From assembly GCF_965262965.1 (NCBI RefSeq), contig NZ_OZ253573.1, positions 1,240,001 to 1,304,000 on the forward strand: 64,000 nt of DNA, written 5' to 3'. Below, piece after piece: positions 1 through 7,995 of this stretch. The DNA comes from Poriferisodalis sp965262965 (GTDB lineage: Bacteria; Actinomycetota; Acidimicrobiia; Acidimicrobiales; Poriferisodalaceae). Under the pieces are notes generated by a model. That model searched no databases. It had not been told where the DNA came from and was given only the letters and a program-made list of their open reading frames with translations. The translations under genes were made by a program, and so were the position numbers. Positions within the stretch are counted from its first letter, which is position 1. Every line of letters starts with the position of its first letter.

Positions 1-147
1 GATCACGAAGAGCTGCGGGCGCACGGTTTCAGCGACGACGACATCTGGGACATCGGCTCCATCACGGCACTGTTCGCCTTGTCGAACCGGATGGCACACC
101 TGACTTCGATGCGACCCAACGACGAGTTCTTCACGATGGGCCGCTGA
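1..147 (+). CDS. Peroxidase-related (AhpD/CMD-type) enzyme, C-terminal end
   Basis: The window opens inside this gene, leaving 48 codons and a TGA stop. The visible tail contains HGFSDDDIWDIGSITA, then FALSNRMAH and RPNDEFFTMGR, which matches the C-terminus of the uncharacterised peroxidase-related branch of the AhpD/carboxymuconolactone decarboxylase fold. These are small cytoplasmic thiol peroxidase-like proteins. The redox-active CxxC motif of the family would lie upstream of the window, so the activity cannot be checked here. Confidence 0.6.
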   Translation, partial: DHEELRAHGFSDDDIWDIGSITALFALSNRMAHLTSMRPNDEFFTMGR

Positions 148-228
148 CTGGTTCTGCCCACAGCAGTCGCACTTCGCGGCGGCGATCACCATCCCAGCCA
201 CTCCCGGGCGACTGGTAGAACCCGAACC

Positions 229-660
229 GTGGAGCCCAAAGCGCTGCCGGGTCCTGCCTCGGAGCGCATGTCCAAACAGCGGTCCCGTGACACGGGACCG
301 GAACGGCTGGTCAGGTCAGCGCTGCACCGGCGAGGCTTGCGCTACTTCGTGCATCGGCGGCCATTACCGGAGGTGCGCCGGGAGGCCGACATCGTGTTCC
401 CGCGCCTCCAGGTGGCCATCTTCGTGGACGGCTGCTTCTGGCACGGGTGCCCCGAGCACGGCACCAAACCCCGGCGCAATGCCGAGTACTGGGAGACCAA
501 GATCGCCCGCAACCGAGCCCGCGACGCCGACACCGACGCACGCCTAGAGGCGGCCGGCTGGACGACCTTGCGCGTCTGGGAACACGAAGCGCCCGAAGAA
601 GCAGCCGGCCAGATCGAACAACTCATCCGCGAACGCGCCCGCCGCCTCGCCAGTTCGTAA
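229..660 (+). CDS. vsr: Very short patch repair (Vsr) endonuclease
   Basis: This 143-residue protein matches the Vsr family, which nicks beside T:G mismatches made by deamination of 5-methylcytosine. The N-terminal block RMSKQRSRDTGPE leads into the PD-(D/E)XK-like core: the metal-binding Asp54 in EADIVFPR and the signature FVDGCFWHGCPEH at about residues 65-77. The C-terminal half has EYWETKIARNRARD and WTTLRVWEHE. Asp67 stands where the E. coli enzyme has a histidine, a change I recall as common in actinobacterial members. The start is a GTG. No cytosine methyltransferase, the usual partner, lies in the following 60 kb, so it is an orphan here or its partner is upstream of the window. Confidence 0.85.
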   Translation: MEPKALPGPASERMSKQRSRDTGPERLVRSALHRRGLRYFVHRRPLPEVRREADIVFPRLQVAIFVDGCFWHGCPEHGTKPRRNAEYWETKIARNRARDADTDARLEAAGWTTLRVWEHEAPEEAAGQIEQLIRERARRLASS

Positions 661-866
661 GAGGCCGCGCGGATAGGTGAGGCTTCACGCTGCGAGACCA
701 CTTGTTTTCCGCTCTTGTTCGCTGCGCTCACGGTCCGCTCGGGCCACAGCTTCGCCAATCGGCTCAGCCCCTAAATCGCCGCTCCGAGCTACCAAGCGCC
801 ACAAGTGCGCAAGACCGGCACGCCGATTCCCATCGCGGTTGAGCCGATCCGATTTACAGGCACGCC

Positions 867-872
867 TACAAT
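867..872 (+). promoter_or_regulatory. Possible -10 element of the hicBA promoter
   Basis: TACAAT sits 26 bases before the HicB start codon in a stretch that is less GC-rich than its surroundings. No good -35 box is seen at normal spacing (TTGAGC at 839-844 is too far away), so the call is weak. Confidence 0.3.
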
Positions 873-898
873 TGATCCTCAAGAGCAAGACCGAGGTT

Positions 899-1114
899 AT
901 GCCGATGCAGAATTTCACTGCTGTTGTCGAGCGTTGCCCCGACACCGGGTTCTTTGTCGGCTACGTCCCGGGGTTTCCGGGTGCGCACTCCCAGGGCGAG
1001 ACGCTGGAAGAGCTCAACGACAACCTCACCGAGGTCATCGCGATGATCCTCGAGGACGGTGCCCCGGCGATGGCGGGAGAGTTCGTCGGCACACAGGTCG
1101 TCGTGGTGGCTTGA
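899..1114 (+). CDS. hicB: HicB-like antitoxin, short form
   Basis: This 71-residue protein has the partial RNase H-like HicB fold: FTAVVERCPDTGFFVGYVPG, then FPGAHSQGETLEELNDNL and a helix VIAMILEDG. It lacks the C-terminal HTH or ribbon-helix-helix domain found in longer HicB proteins, so DNA autoregulation would need another factor. It ends 15 bases before hicA, which is strong context for a toxin-antitoxin pair. The antitoxin-first order is the reverse of classical E. coli hicAB. The ATG at 899 was chosen; a second ATG at 905 has slightly better spacing from the GAGG upstream. Confidence 0.75.
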   Translation: MPMQNFTAVVERCPDTGFFVGYVPGFPGAHSQGETLEELNDNLTEVIAMILEDGAPAMAGEFVGTQVVVVA

Positions 1115-1129
1115 ACCCCCGTACCATCG

Positions 1130-1348
1130 GTGCCGATCCTCAAGCCGCGTGAGGTCGTCGCCGTCCTCACGGCACTGGAATTTGAGGAAGTTCGCCAGCG
1201 CGGCTCGCACAAGCGATTCCGCCATGCGGACGGACGGTCGACGACCGTGCCAATGCATCGCGGGCGAGACCTTTCCCCAATCTTGCTCCGATCCATCGCG
1301 CGAGATGTCGGGATGACGGTGCAGGAGTTCGTGGCGTATCGCCGATAG
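1130..1348 (+). CDS. hicA: HicA-like mRNA interferase toxin
   Basis: This 72-residue protein has the double-stranded RNA-binding-like HicA fold. It shows LKPREVVAVLTALEFEEVRQ followed by the family's GSHKRF motif with the catalytic histidine, then VPMHRGRDLSPILLRSIARD and a final helix. Family members cleave mRNA independently of ribosomes when released from HicB. The start is GTG, directly after hicB, and length and motifs are complete, so it appears intact. Confidence 0.82.
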   Translation: MPILKPREVVAVLTALEFEEVRQRGSHKRFRHADGRSTTVPMHRGRDLSPILLRSIARDVGMTVQEFVAYRR

Positions 1349-1385
1349 ACACGTCGGGCGCGGGCGCTGCGCTGAAGGTGCAATA

Positions 1386-1467
1386 GCTGTATTCGACTCC
1401 GAGCCAAATGTGCAATACAGCATGTGTAGAATCAGTATTTGAAGCTGTGTGAAATAGGCAATCACAC
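1386..1467. promoter_or_regulatory. AT-richer intergenic segment with two inverted repeats
   Basis: The 145 bases between hicA and the AAA ATPase gene hold two perfect inverted repeats. GCTGTATT (1386-1393) pairs with AATACAGC (1414-1421) across 20 bases, and GTGTGA (1447-1452) pairs with TCACAC (1462-1467) across 9 bases. The second ends 26 bases before the ATPase start codon. The position and lower GC content suit a promoter/operator region, but no regulator is identified. Confidence 0.35.
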
Positions 1468-1493
1468 GCGTGCAGAAGCGGTAATCTGCAACC

Positions 1494-2723
1494 GTGGCTG
1501 ATTACATTCCTCGGATGGCAGACACCAGAATCGAGTTTCTGGCGGAGTCTCCCGCAGCGCTGTTCATCACAGGTGCACGTGCCACAGGCAAGACAACCAC
1601 TGCACGCCGCCACGCAGCGACCGTGATTCAGCTGGACAACGCCGATGAGGCCGCCGCGGTACGAGCCGATCCCGACGCCGCCCTGCGCCATCTCCAGCCA
1701 CCGGTCTTGCTCGATGAGTGGCAAGTAGTCCCCGAGGTGCTTGGCGCCGTCAAACGGGCCGTGGACAGCGACCGCACTCCGGGCCGGTTCATTCTCAGCG
1801 GCTCCGTCCGCTCCGCTCGCGATCCCGCCCTGTGGCCCGGCACGGGTCGTTTGCTCTCGGTCGCCATGCATCCGCTGACGGTGCGGGAACACATGGGCAC
1901 AATCGGTGTCGAGTTCCTTGAGCGCCTGCGAACCAGAGAGGGCATTCGCCTGCCGGCAGACCCACCTGATCTGCGCGGCTACGTAGACATCGCGTTGAAG
2001 GGTGGCTTCCCCGAAGCCGTGCTGGAGAGCCAGCCCGCACTCCGTGACGCTTGGCTCGACGGCTACCTCAGCCAGATGTTGAACCGCGACCCGTCGACGT
2101 TGGGTGCCTCACCCGATAGCGCTCGTCTCGGTCGCTTCTTCGGGGCATACGCGCTCAACACGGCAGGTCTTGCGACGGATTCCACGCTTAACAGTGCCGC
2201 GGCGATCAACCATCGGACTGGCACCGCCTACACCCAAGTGCTCAGCGACCTCGGCGCCATCGCTGAGCTGCCGCAGTGGCACAGCAACCGTCTCACCCGG
2301 CTCGTCAAGGGACGCAAGCGCCTAGTGGCAGACACCGGCCTGTGGGCGGCTGCCGTCGGCGTTGACGCCGCGACCGTGATGTCCAGCGGTGACCTGCTCG
2401 GGAGGCTCCTAGAGACCTTCGTCATCAACCAGTTGCGAGCCGAGACGGCTCTGACGACGCGCGGCCCACAGCTGTGTCACCTGCGAGTGGCGGACAGTCG
2501 CCACGAGATCGACCTGATCGCCGATTTCGGCGCCCGCGGCATCGTCGCCATCGAGATCAAGGCCACGAATGCCCCCGACACCAGTGATGCCCGCCATCTC
2601 ATGTGGCTCCGAGACGAACTTGGATCCCAGTTCGCAGCAGGCGTCGTCTTCCATGTCGGCCGCCGCAGGTACCACCTGTCAGAGCAGATCGAAGCGATCC
2701 CCATCTGCGCCCTGTGGGCCTGA
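1494..2723 (+). CDS. AAA-family ATPase with DUF4143 domain
   Basis: This 409-residue protein has the standard two-part layout of the AAA_14/DUF4143 family. The N-terminal P-loop carries Walker A GARATGKTT (residues 27-35) and Walker B VLLDEW (71-76). The C-terminal DUF4143 half carries a PD-(D/E)XK-like signature, D340 in HEIDLIADFG and E354-x-K356 in VAIEIKAT. The biological role of the family is not settled; members are often found near toxin-antitoxin genes and in mobile regions, as here. It lies alone between HicBA and a VapBC-like pair. The start is GTG; a second in-frame ATG occurs at codon 8. Confidence 0.8.
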   Translation: MADYIPRMADTRIEFLAESPAALFITGARATGKTTTARRHAATVIQLDNADEAAAVRADPDAALRHLQPPVLLDEWQVVPEVLGAVKRAVDSDRTPGRFILSGSVRSARDPALWPGTGRLLSVAMHPLTVREHMGTIGVEFLERLRTREGIRLPADPPDLRGYVDIALKGGFPEAVLESQPALRDAWLDGYLSQMLNRDPSTLGASPDSARLGRFFGAYALNTAGLATDSTLNSAAAINHRTGTAYTQVLSDLGAIAELPQWHSNRLTRLVKGRKRLVADTGLWAAAVGVDAATVMSSGDLLGRLLETFVINQLRAETALTTRGPQLCHLRVADSRHEIDLIADFGARGIVAIEIKATNAPDTSDARHLMWLRDELGSQFAAGVVFHVGRRRYHLSEQIEAIPICALWA

Positions 2724-2856
2724 TGCCGCGGCGATCCGGCACTCTCACCGCCGGGATGCAAGAGTCGGTAACGAGAACCCCGGAACCGTCAATGCCTGTG
2801 ACAGCCCCCCAATGAAATCGCTTGGCCCGTCCGCCAGCGGTGAGTACGTTGAGCTC

Positions 2857-3108
2857 ATGCCTCAGATTCGGGTTGATCTCCCTGATGACCTCTACGTCTC
2901 GGTCAAGGAGCTCGGCCTCTCGCCCGCCGACCTGCTGCAGACGGCCGTCCAGGACGAGCTTCGTCGGCAGGAGTTGAGCGCAGAGACCGAGAGATATCTC
3001 GCTGAACTCATCGACGAGGTCGGAGAACCTTCCAAGGCTGCAATGGAGAAAGCCGAGGCACTTGTGGGTCGTATCCGTACAAGCGGCACTGGCGAGGCCG
3101 CAGGTTGA
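2857..3108 (+). CDS. VapB/CcdA-like antitoxin
   Basis: This 83-residue protein begins MPQIRVDLPDDLYVSVKELG, a ribbon-helix-helix-like opening, followed by LSPADLLQTAVQDELRRQE and a charged helical tail that would wrap the toxin. Its stop codon overlaps the start of the PIN-domain toxin by four bases, so the two are translationally coupled. Such antitoxins neutralise the toxin and repress their own promoter. The exact antitoxin family is uncertain. Confidence 0.7.
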   Translation: MPQIRVDLPDDLYVSVKELGLSPADLLQTAVQDELRRQELSAETERYLAELIDEVGEPSKAAMEKAEALVGRIRTSGTGEAAG

Positions 3109-3491
3109 CCGTTCTTGTCCTGGACTCGGGCGGATTGAGCCGACTGAGCGAACAGAAGCAGGAGAATGTGGCGCTCATCGCAGTTCTGTCGCGCGACGGG
3201 TACTGGCCGCCGGTCGTTCCTTCAGTTGTGCTGGCAGAGTCGATCTCGGGGCGCCAGCACACGGATGCCAACACGAACAGGCTGCTCAAGCGGTGTGACA
3301 TCGTCACCGACTTTCCCGAGCGGCTAGCTCGCCGAGCGGGAGCCTTGCGCTCGGCCGCCAAGCGAGGCTCTGCGGTCGATGCGGTTGTAGTCGCCATGGC
3401 TGAACCCGACGGCGTCGTATTCAGCAGTGACGTCGGTGACCTTGGCGCACTGGCGGTCCATGCCCGAAATGTGCAGGTGCATCGGGCGTAG
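3105..3491 (+). CDS. vapC: PIN-domain ribonuclease toxin (VapC-like)
   Basis: This 128-residue protein is a complete PIN domain. The acidic residues that bind the metal are visible: D7 in VLVLDSGGLS, E45 in VVLAESIS, D92 in GSAVDAVVVA and D109 in VFSSDVGDL. Family members cut RNA, often tRNA or rRNA, when their antitoxin is lost. Translation begins at a TTG that overlaps the antitoxin stop codon, so the upstream gene probably sets its expression. Confidence 0.8.
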   Translation: MTVLVLDSGGLSRLSEQKQENVALIAVLSRDGYWPPVVPSVVLAESISGRQHTDANTNRLLKRCDIVTDFPERLARRAGALRSAAKRGSAVDAVVVAMAEPDGVVFSSDVGDLGALAVHARNVQVHRA

Positions 3492-3582
3492 GCGCAGCGA
3501 AGTCAACCTCTGATGTGCCCGGGTCCTCTCGCCACGCCTCCGAGAGGGCCATCGAGGCAAGCTCGCTCCCACAGGCCAGCGC

Positions 3583-4593
3583 TCAGCGCAGTGAGTCTTG
3601 GTAGATGTGCTCGTGGTGCCAATGGAGGTATGCGCTCCGCGGCGGCTCCACACCTGAAGGCACAATCAAGGCTTCCCGCAGGGACTCCCCGAAGTTGTGC
3701 TCGACCCCGGTGTCAGCCTCGATGCTTGTTCGCAACCGCCTGGACCGATGTACGCGCAGTCCTCCGTTCACGGTGATCAGTCCCTTGTCAAACGCAGCAT
3801 CGTGCGTTGGGCACGCCGCTACTCCGTTGCGCGGGTCGCGTCGCTCTCGGTTGCTCGAATCAGCCCACGGCTTGATGTGTGACGCAACGATAAGACGGTT
3901 GCCCTGAAGCGATCTCGGGGCCATGCCGCAGAAGCCGCAGGTGTGGTCGAAGCGTCGCAGCACCTCAGTCGCAAATGCCTTGTGGCCGACCCGGGCACGG
4001 TGCTGGACAATCCGGGTCGTCTCAGCGGACGACAGATCTTGGTTGTATCGCAGCTTGGCGGCGCGGAGCTGTGCCGCCTCCTGCTCGATCATTTCGTCAA
4101 ATCGTGAATCTGCCAAGTCCTCAAGGCCGAGCATTGAGTATTCAGTCGCTTGCTCCAGTCGCAAGAAATCGGGCAGTCGTCGGGCACCGATTCCCATGCG
4201 GCGCGCCGCCCGCAACGCTGTGCCGTACAGATCCAGGAAACGGACGACGTCGGTGCCCATATTCATGAAGAACTCAACTTCGTACTTCGCTCCGTTGACC
4301 CGAGAACCGTTCAGATTCATCATCTTGCTGGTGATCGAACTCGGCCGGCGCTTGAAGAGAGCAGCGAGATCGTGGACGAGCCGCGGCGCGGTATAAATCG
4401 TCTGCCCGCCATAGCGGTGCGGGTCTACTACTGGATCGTCGGACAAGAAGAGCCCGTAGCAGAGCACGGTCTCTACGGGCGTGAAGTTGACTTGCCGCTT
4501 GCCTGGCGGCGGCATGCGACGCTGCACGATGCTCTGCCACTGCGAGGCCGCCCCAGTTTCGCTGAGGTCCAAGTAGTCGCTCAGCGACGCCAC
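3583..4593 (-). CDS. HNH endonuclease
   Basis: This 336-residue protein has an uncharacterised N-terminal part and a C-terminal HNH nuclease domain. The zinc knuckle starts with CGFC (219-222), followed by ASHIKPWADS (histidine 239), RDPRNGVAAC and THDAAFDKGLI, the pattern of restriction-associated HNH_2-type nucleases. These cut DNA and often act in modification-dependent restriction. The N-terminal half (VNFTPVETVLCYGLFLSDD and a helical stretch to about residue 195) may recognise DNA or a partner. A small gene starting at 4917 ends 12 bases upstream, so the two are probably cotranscribed. Confidence 0.75.
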   Translation of the reverse strand: MASLSDYLDLSETGAASQWQSIVQRRMPPPGKRQVNFTPVETVLCYGLFLSDDPVVDPHRYGGQTIYTAPRLVHDLAALFKRRPSSITSKMMNLNGSRVNGAKYEVEFFMNMGTDVVRFLDLYGTALRAARRMGIGARRLPDFLRLEQATEYSMLGLEDLADSRFDEMIEQEAAQLRAAKLRYNQDLSSAETTRIVQHRARVGHKAFATEVLRRFDHTCGFCGMAPRSLQGNRLIVASHIKPWADSSNRERRDPRNGVAACPTHDAAFDKGLITVNGGLRVHRSRRLRTSIEADTGVEHNFGESLREALIVPSGVEPPRSAYLHWHHEHIYQDSLR

Positions 4594-4605
4594 TCGGACA
4601 CTCTC

Positions 4606-4917
4606 TCATGCGCGCAGTTCCAGCGGATGACACTCGCAGGGCTCGGCGCAACCTCGTAGCAGCCGGCCATCACGAAACTGTGGCAGCGAACCCAAGATCG
4701 CGCCCTCCAGCACCTCGTCGAGATGCTCTGAGCAGGCGAACACGGTGAAGCTCAACCTGCCGCAATCGAGCTTCCAAGAAACGCCGTACAGCGCGCCGTG
4801 CCCCTTGGGCGGCAGTGGACACACTTCGCAGTCCCGGTAGCCGAAGTCGACTGACACGACGAGCCGAACCTTGCCTCGTGCTTGTGGAACCTCATCGAAT
4901 GATGTGCTGAGAGCCAT
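4606..4917 (-). CDS. Small cysteine-containing protein, unknown function
   Basis: This 103-residue protein matches no family I recognise. The start at 4917 is chosen because AGGAGG precedes it at ideal spacing. It contains CEVCPLPPKG and later CSEHLDEV and CAEPCECH, so it could bind a metal. The middle is predicted beta-rich (RLVVSVDFGYRD, LYGVSWKLDCGRLSFTVFA). It ends 12 bases before the HNH nuclease gene on the same strand and may be its partner or regulator; that is inference from position only. Confidence 0.55.
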   Translation of the reverse strand: MALSTSFDEVPQARGKVRLVVSVDFGYRDCEVCPLPPKGHGALYGVSWKLDCGRLSFTVFACSEHLDEVLEGAILGSLPQFRDGRLLRGCAEPCECHPLELRA

Positions 4918-5050
4918 CGATCCTCCTCGGCTGACCCAATGAGGCGATGCTGCCGGCTCGGCATCCCTTAGGGCCGGCAATCACGACTCGATACGAGCGC
5001 AATGAGCAGATCGAACAAGGGGTACCTGCGCTGGCTCAGCGGAGTTGTTG

Positions 5051-6163
5051 TCAGAGGCCGAGGGCGGTGAGGGGGTCGGTGTAGGGGATGTTGAGGGCGG
5101 AAGCCACGTTGGGCTCGGTGACGTGGCCTTTGTAGACGTTGAGGCCGGCGCGGAGGTGGGGGTCGCTGCGCAGGGCGTCGAGGCCGTTCTCGGCGATGGC
5201 GAGCACCCGTGGCAGGGTGGCGTCGCTGAGTGCTCGGGTTGAGGTCACCGGCACGGCGCCGGGCATGTTGGCGACGCAGTAGTGCACGACACCGTCGCAG
5301 ACAAAGGTCGGTTTGGCGTGTGTCGTGGGTTTCGACGTCTCGAAGCAGCCGCCCTGATCGATGGCGACATCCACGACCACTGAACCCGGTCGCATCTGGC
5401 GGATCATGTCGTCGGTGACGAGCTTGGGCGCCCGAGCGCCGGTCACCAGCACAGCGCCGATCACCAAGTCCGCGTTGAGCACCTCAGTCTCGACCGTCGC
5501 CCGGGTAGAGGTGACCGTCACGACCGCAGCGCCAAAGCGCTGCTCGAGGTGATCCAGCGCGGCCGGATCGATGTCGAGCACCCGCACGTCGGCACCCATG
5601 CCGATGGCAATCGTGGCCGCGTTCTCGCCGACCACTCCCCCGCCGATGATCACCACACGAGCCGGCGGCACTCCAGGAACGCCACCGATCAGCAGGCCGA
5701 TGCCGCCATGCGCTGTCTCCAGCGCCCACGCGCCCGCCTGAACTGCGAGCCGGCCGGCAACCCGAGACATCGGCGCCAGCAACGGCAGTCCACCACGCGA
5801 GTCCGTGACCGTCTCATAGGCCACGCACGCCGCGCCGGAGTCCACGAGATCGGCCGTCTGCTCAGGATCGGGCGCAAGGTGCAGATAGGCGAAGAGGATC
5901 TGACCATCGCCAAGCCGCCTGCGTTCCGACGCCTGAGGCTCCTTGACCTTGACGACGAGCTCCGACTTTTCCCACACCTCGTCACAGGTACCGATGCGAG
6001 CGCCCGCGGATTCGTACTCGGCATCGGAAACTCGAATGCCCGCACCGGCGCCGGATTCCACCAGCACCTGATGCTCGTAAAACGCCAGCTCGCGCACAGC
6101 GTGGGGCGTCAACCCAACGCGCTGTTCACCCGCCTTGAGTTCGCCGGGCAATCCGATCAGCAT
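5051..6163 (-). CDS. ald: Alanine dehydrogenase
   Basis: This 370-residue protein is a full-length NAD-dependent L-alanine dehydrogenase, which interconverts alanine with pyruvate and ammonia in the cytoplasm. It opens MLIGLPGELKAGEQRVGLTP with the substrate-binding arginine, has KVKEPQ and FAYLHLAPD in the first domain, and a Rossmann motif VVIIGGGVVGENAATIA in the second. The C-terminus includes VDVAIDQGGCFETSKPT. The ATG at 6163 is chosen because GGGAGG lies eight bases upstream; a longer frame begins at 6190. It is transcribed divergently from the acyl-CoA ligase gene. Its role may be nitrogen recycling from the amide and amine catabolism encoded nearby. Confidence 0.92.
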   Translation of the reverse strand: MLIGLPGELKAGEQRVGLTPHAVRELAFYEHQVLVESGAGAGIRVSDAEYESAGARIGTCDEVWEKSELVVKVKEPQASERRRLGDGQILFAYLHLAPDPEQTADLVDSGAACVAYETVTDSRGGLPLLAPMSRVAGRLAVQAGAWALETAHGGIGLLIGGVPGVPPARVVIIGGGVVGENAATIAIGMGADVRVLDIDPAALDHLEQRFGAAVVTVTSTRATVETEVLNADLVIGAVLVTGARAPKLVTDDMIRQMRPGSVVVDVAIDQGGCFETSKPTTHAKPTFVCDGVVHYCVANMPGAVPVTSTRALSDATLPRVLAIAENGLDALRSDPHLRAGLNVYKGHVTEPNVASALNIPYTDPLTALGL

Positions 6164-6264
6164 GCGGTCACCTCCCAAGCAGGTGTCCAACTTCCGTACG
6201 CGCCCAGCAAGCAGGCGCCCCCCATTCGGGCCGAATTGCCCGGGCGAAGTCTACGATTCCGCCG

Positions 6265-7920
6265 ATGGGCACCGGTGACCAGGGCACGAGTCGTGACAAC
6301 TGGACGTTGCCTGGGCTCGTTCGGGAAGCGGCGGGGTCGCATGGCGCTCGCGAGTTTCTCGCATTCGAGGACGGCCGCACGGTCAGCTTCGCCGAGCTTG
6401 ACGAGCTGACCGACCGGCTGGCAACTGCACTGGCCGACCTCGGACTCGAACCTGGAGATCGGCTGCTGGCATTGCTCACCAACAGCGCCGAATTCATGCT
6501 GTTGATGATCGCCACCCACAAGCGGCGGGCGATCTTCGTACCGGTCAACACCGACCTGCGTGGTGCATTCCTGGAGCATCAGGTACGAAATTCCGGACCT
6601 CGGATCGTGGCGGTTGATCACGGCCTGCTGGACCGATTCGACGACGTGGACACCGGGGCGATCGCCTCACTAGGTGCCGACATCGAGACCACGCTGCTGG
6701 TCGACGACGGCAGCCACGCCAGCGCCCCGGGCGGAGCGCTGATGGGTACCACGATGCTGGCGGTCAGTGACCTGATCGACACCACGACACGGCCCGACGC
6801 AGTGCTGGAAGCCAAGCCCAGCGATGTCTGCACGATCATGTACACGTCAGGCACAACCGGGCCGGCCAAGGGTGTGCTCATGCCGCAGGCGCACTGTTAC
6901 CTGTTCGGTCTCACGACAGCACAAGCGTTGGAGATCACACCCGAAGACCGCTTCTTTTGCTGCATGCCGATGTTCCACGCGAACGGGCTGTTCATGCAGG
7001 TGTACGCCTCGCTGCACGCCGGCGCCTCGGTGTACGTCACCAAACGGTTCAGCGTGGCCCAGTGGCTCGACACCGTCATCGACAACGGCATCACGCTGAC
7101 GAACGCGCTCGGTGTCATGCCGGAGTTCATCTGGCGCAGCCCCCGAACCGATCGCGACCGGGACCACCAGATGCGCGCCGTCATCGCCCTTCCCGTCGCC
7201 GAGGAATGGGCTACCGGGTTCGAGGAACGCTTCGGCGTGCGAATCGTGCAGGGCTACGGGATGACCGAGGTCAACATGGTTGCCCTCACCCGCCCCGCAG
7301 ACCAGGTGATGTCCGGCTGCGCCGGCCCGCCGCTTGACGAGTACTTCGAAGTGGTGGTCGCCGATCCCGATACGGACCTGCCGCTGCCGCTCGGCGAGAC
7401 CGGCGAGATCCTCGTGCGGCCCCGCGTGCCGTTCTGCTTCAACGTGGGCTACCACCAGATGCCGGACAAGACCGTCGCAGCGTGGCGCAACCTGTGGTTC
7501 CACACCGGCGATGCCGGAAAACTCGACGCCGCCGGACGGCTGCACTTCGTCGACCGACTCAACGACCGCATCCGGCGACGCGGCGAGAACATCTCCAGCT
7601 ACGAAGTGGAAACAGTCATCAACGGCTACGCCGGTGTCATCGAGAGCGCCGTCGTCGGACTCCGAGTGGAAGGCGCCGGCGGCGAGGATGAAGTGCTGGC
7701 CGTGGTGGCCGTCGACGGCCCCGCGCTCGACCCGGTCGAGTTCCTCGACTGGTGCGTTCCGCGCATGCCTCGACACAGCGTGCCTCGCTACCTGCAGTTC
7801 GTCGCCGAGCTGGACAAGACAGCTTCAGGCAAGATCCGCAAGCAAGTGATCCGGGACGCCGGCGTCACCGCCGACCTTTGGGACCGCGAAACGGTCGGCT
7901 ACACCGTGGCCCGCGGCTGA
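6265..7920 (+). CDS. Acyl-CoA synthetase (AMP-forming, CaiC-like)
   Basis: This 551-residue enzyme of the adenylate-forming family activates a carboxylic acid with ATP and CoA. The phosphate-binding loop YTSGTTGPAKG spans residues 193-203, GYGMTEVN is the A5 motif, FHTGDAG the A7 region, RRRGENISSYEVE the hinge region and KTASGKIRK holds the catalytic lysine (523). It resembles crotonobetaine/carnitine-CoA ligases and short-chain acyl-CoA ligases; the substrate cannot be read from sequence. It converges on a quinone oxidoreductase gene, with a set of tandem hairpins between the two. Confidence 0.85.
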   Translation: MGTGDQGTSRDNWTLPGLVREAAGSHGAREFLAFEDGRTVSFAELDELTDRLATALADLGLEPGDRLLALLTNSAEFMLLMIATHKRRAIFVPVNTDLRGAFLEHQVRNSGPRIVAVDHGLLDRFDDVDTGAIASLGADIETTLLVDDGSHASAPGGALMGTTMLAVSDLIDTTTRPDAVLEAKPSDVCTIMYTSGTTGPAKGVLMPQAHCYLFGLTTAQALEITPEDRFFCCMPMFHANGLFMQVYASLHAGASVYVTKRFSVAQWLDTVIDNGITLTNALGVMPEFIWRSPRTDRDRDHQMRAVIALPVAEEWATGFEERFGVRIVQGYGMTEVNMVALTRPADQVMSGCAGPPLDEYFEVVVADPDTDLPLPLGETGEILVRPRVPFCFNVGYHQMPDKTVAAWRNLWFHTGDAGKLDAAGRLHFVDRLNDRIRRRGENISSYEVETVINGYAGVIESAVVGLRVEGAGGEDEVLAVVAVDGPALDPVEFLDWCVPRMPRHSVPRYLQFVAELDKTASGKIRKQVIRDAGVTADLWDRETVGYTVARG

Positions 7921-7991
7921 GCGGGCACCGACAACACCGTGGCCCGCGGCTGAGCGGGCACAAACGGCACAGCGGCCCGCGGCTGAGGCGG
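7901..7991. repeat. Three 33-base-period repeats forming tandem hairpins, likely bidirectional terminator
   Basis: A 28-base unit at 7901-7928 recurs exactly at 7934-7961, and a degenerate third copy runs to about 7991. The core CCCGCGGCTGA recurs at 7910, 7943 and 7976, exactly 33 bases apart. Each full copy forms a perfect hairpin, GCCCGC with GCGGGC around a six-base loop. The stop codon of the acyl-CoA ligase lies in the first loop. The repeats fill the gap between two convergent genes, so a terminator role on both strands is reasonable, although there is no T-tract. Confidence 0.7.
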
Positions 7992-7995
7992 CGGC

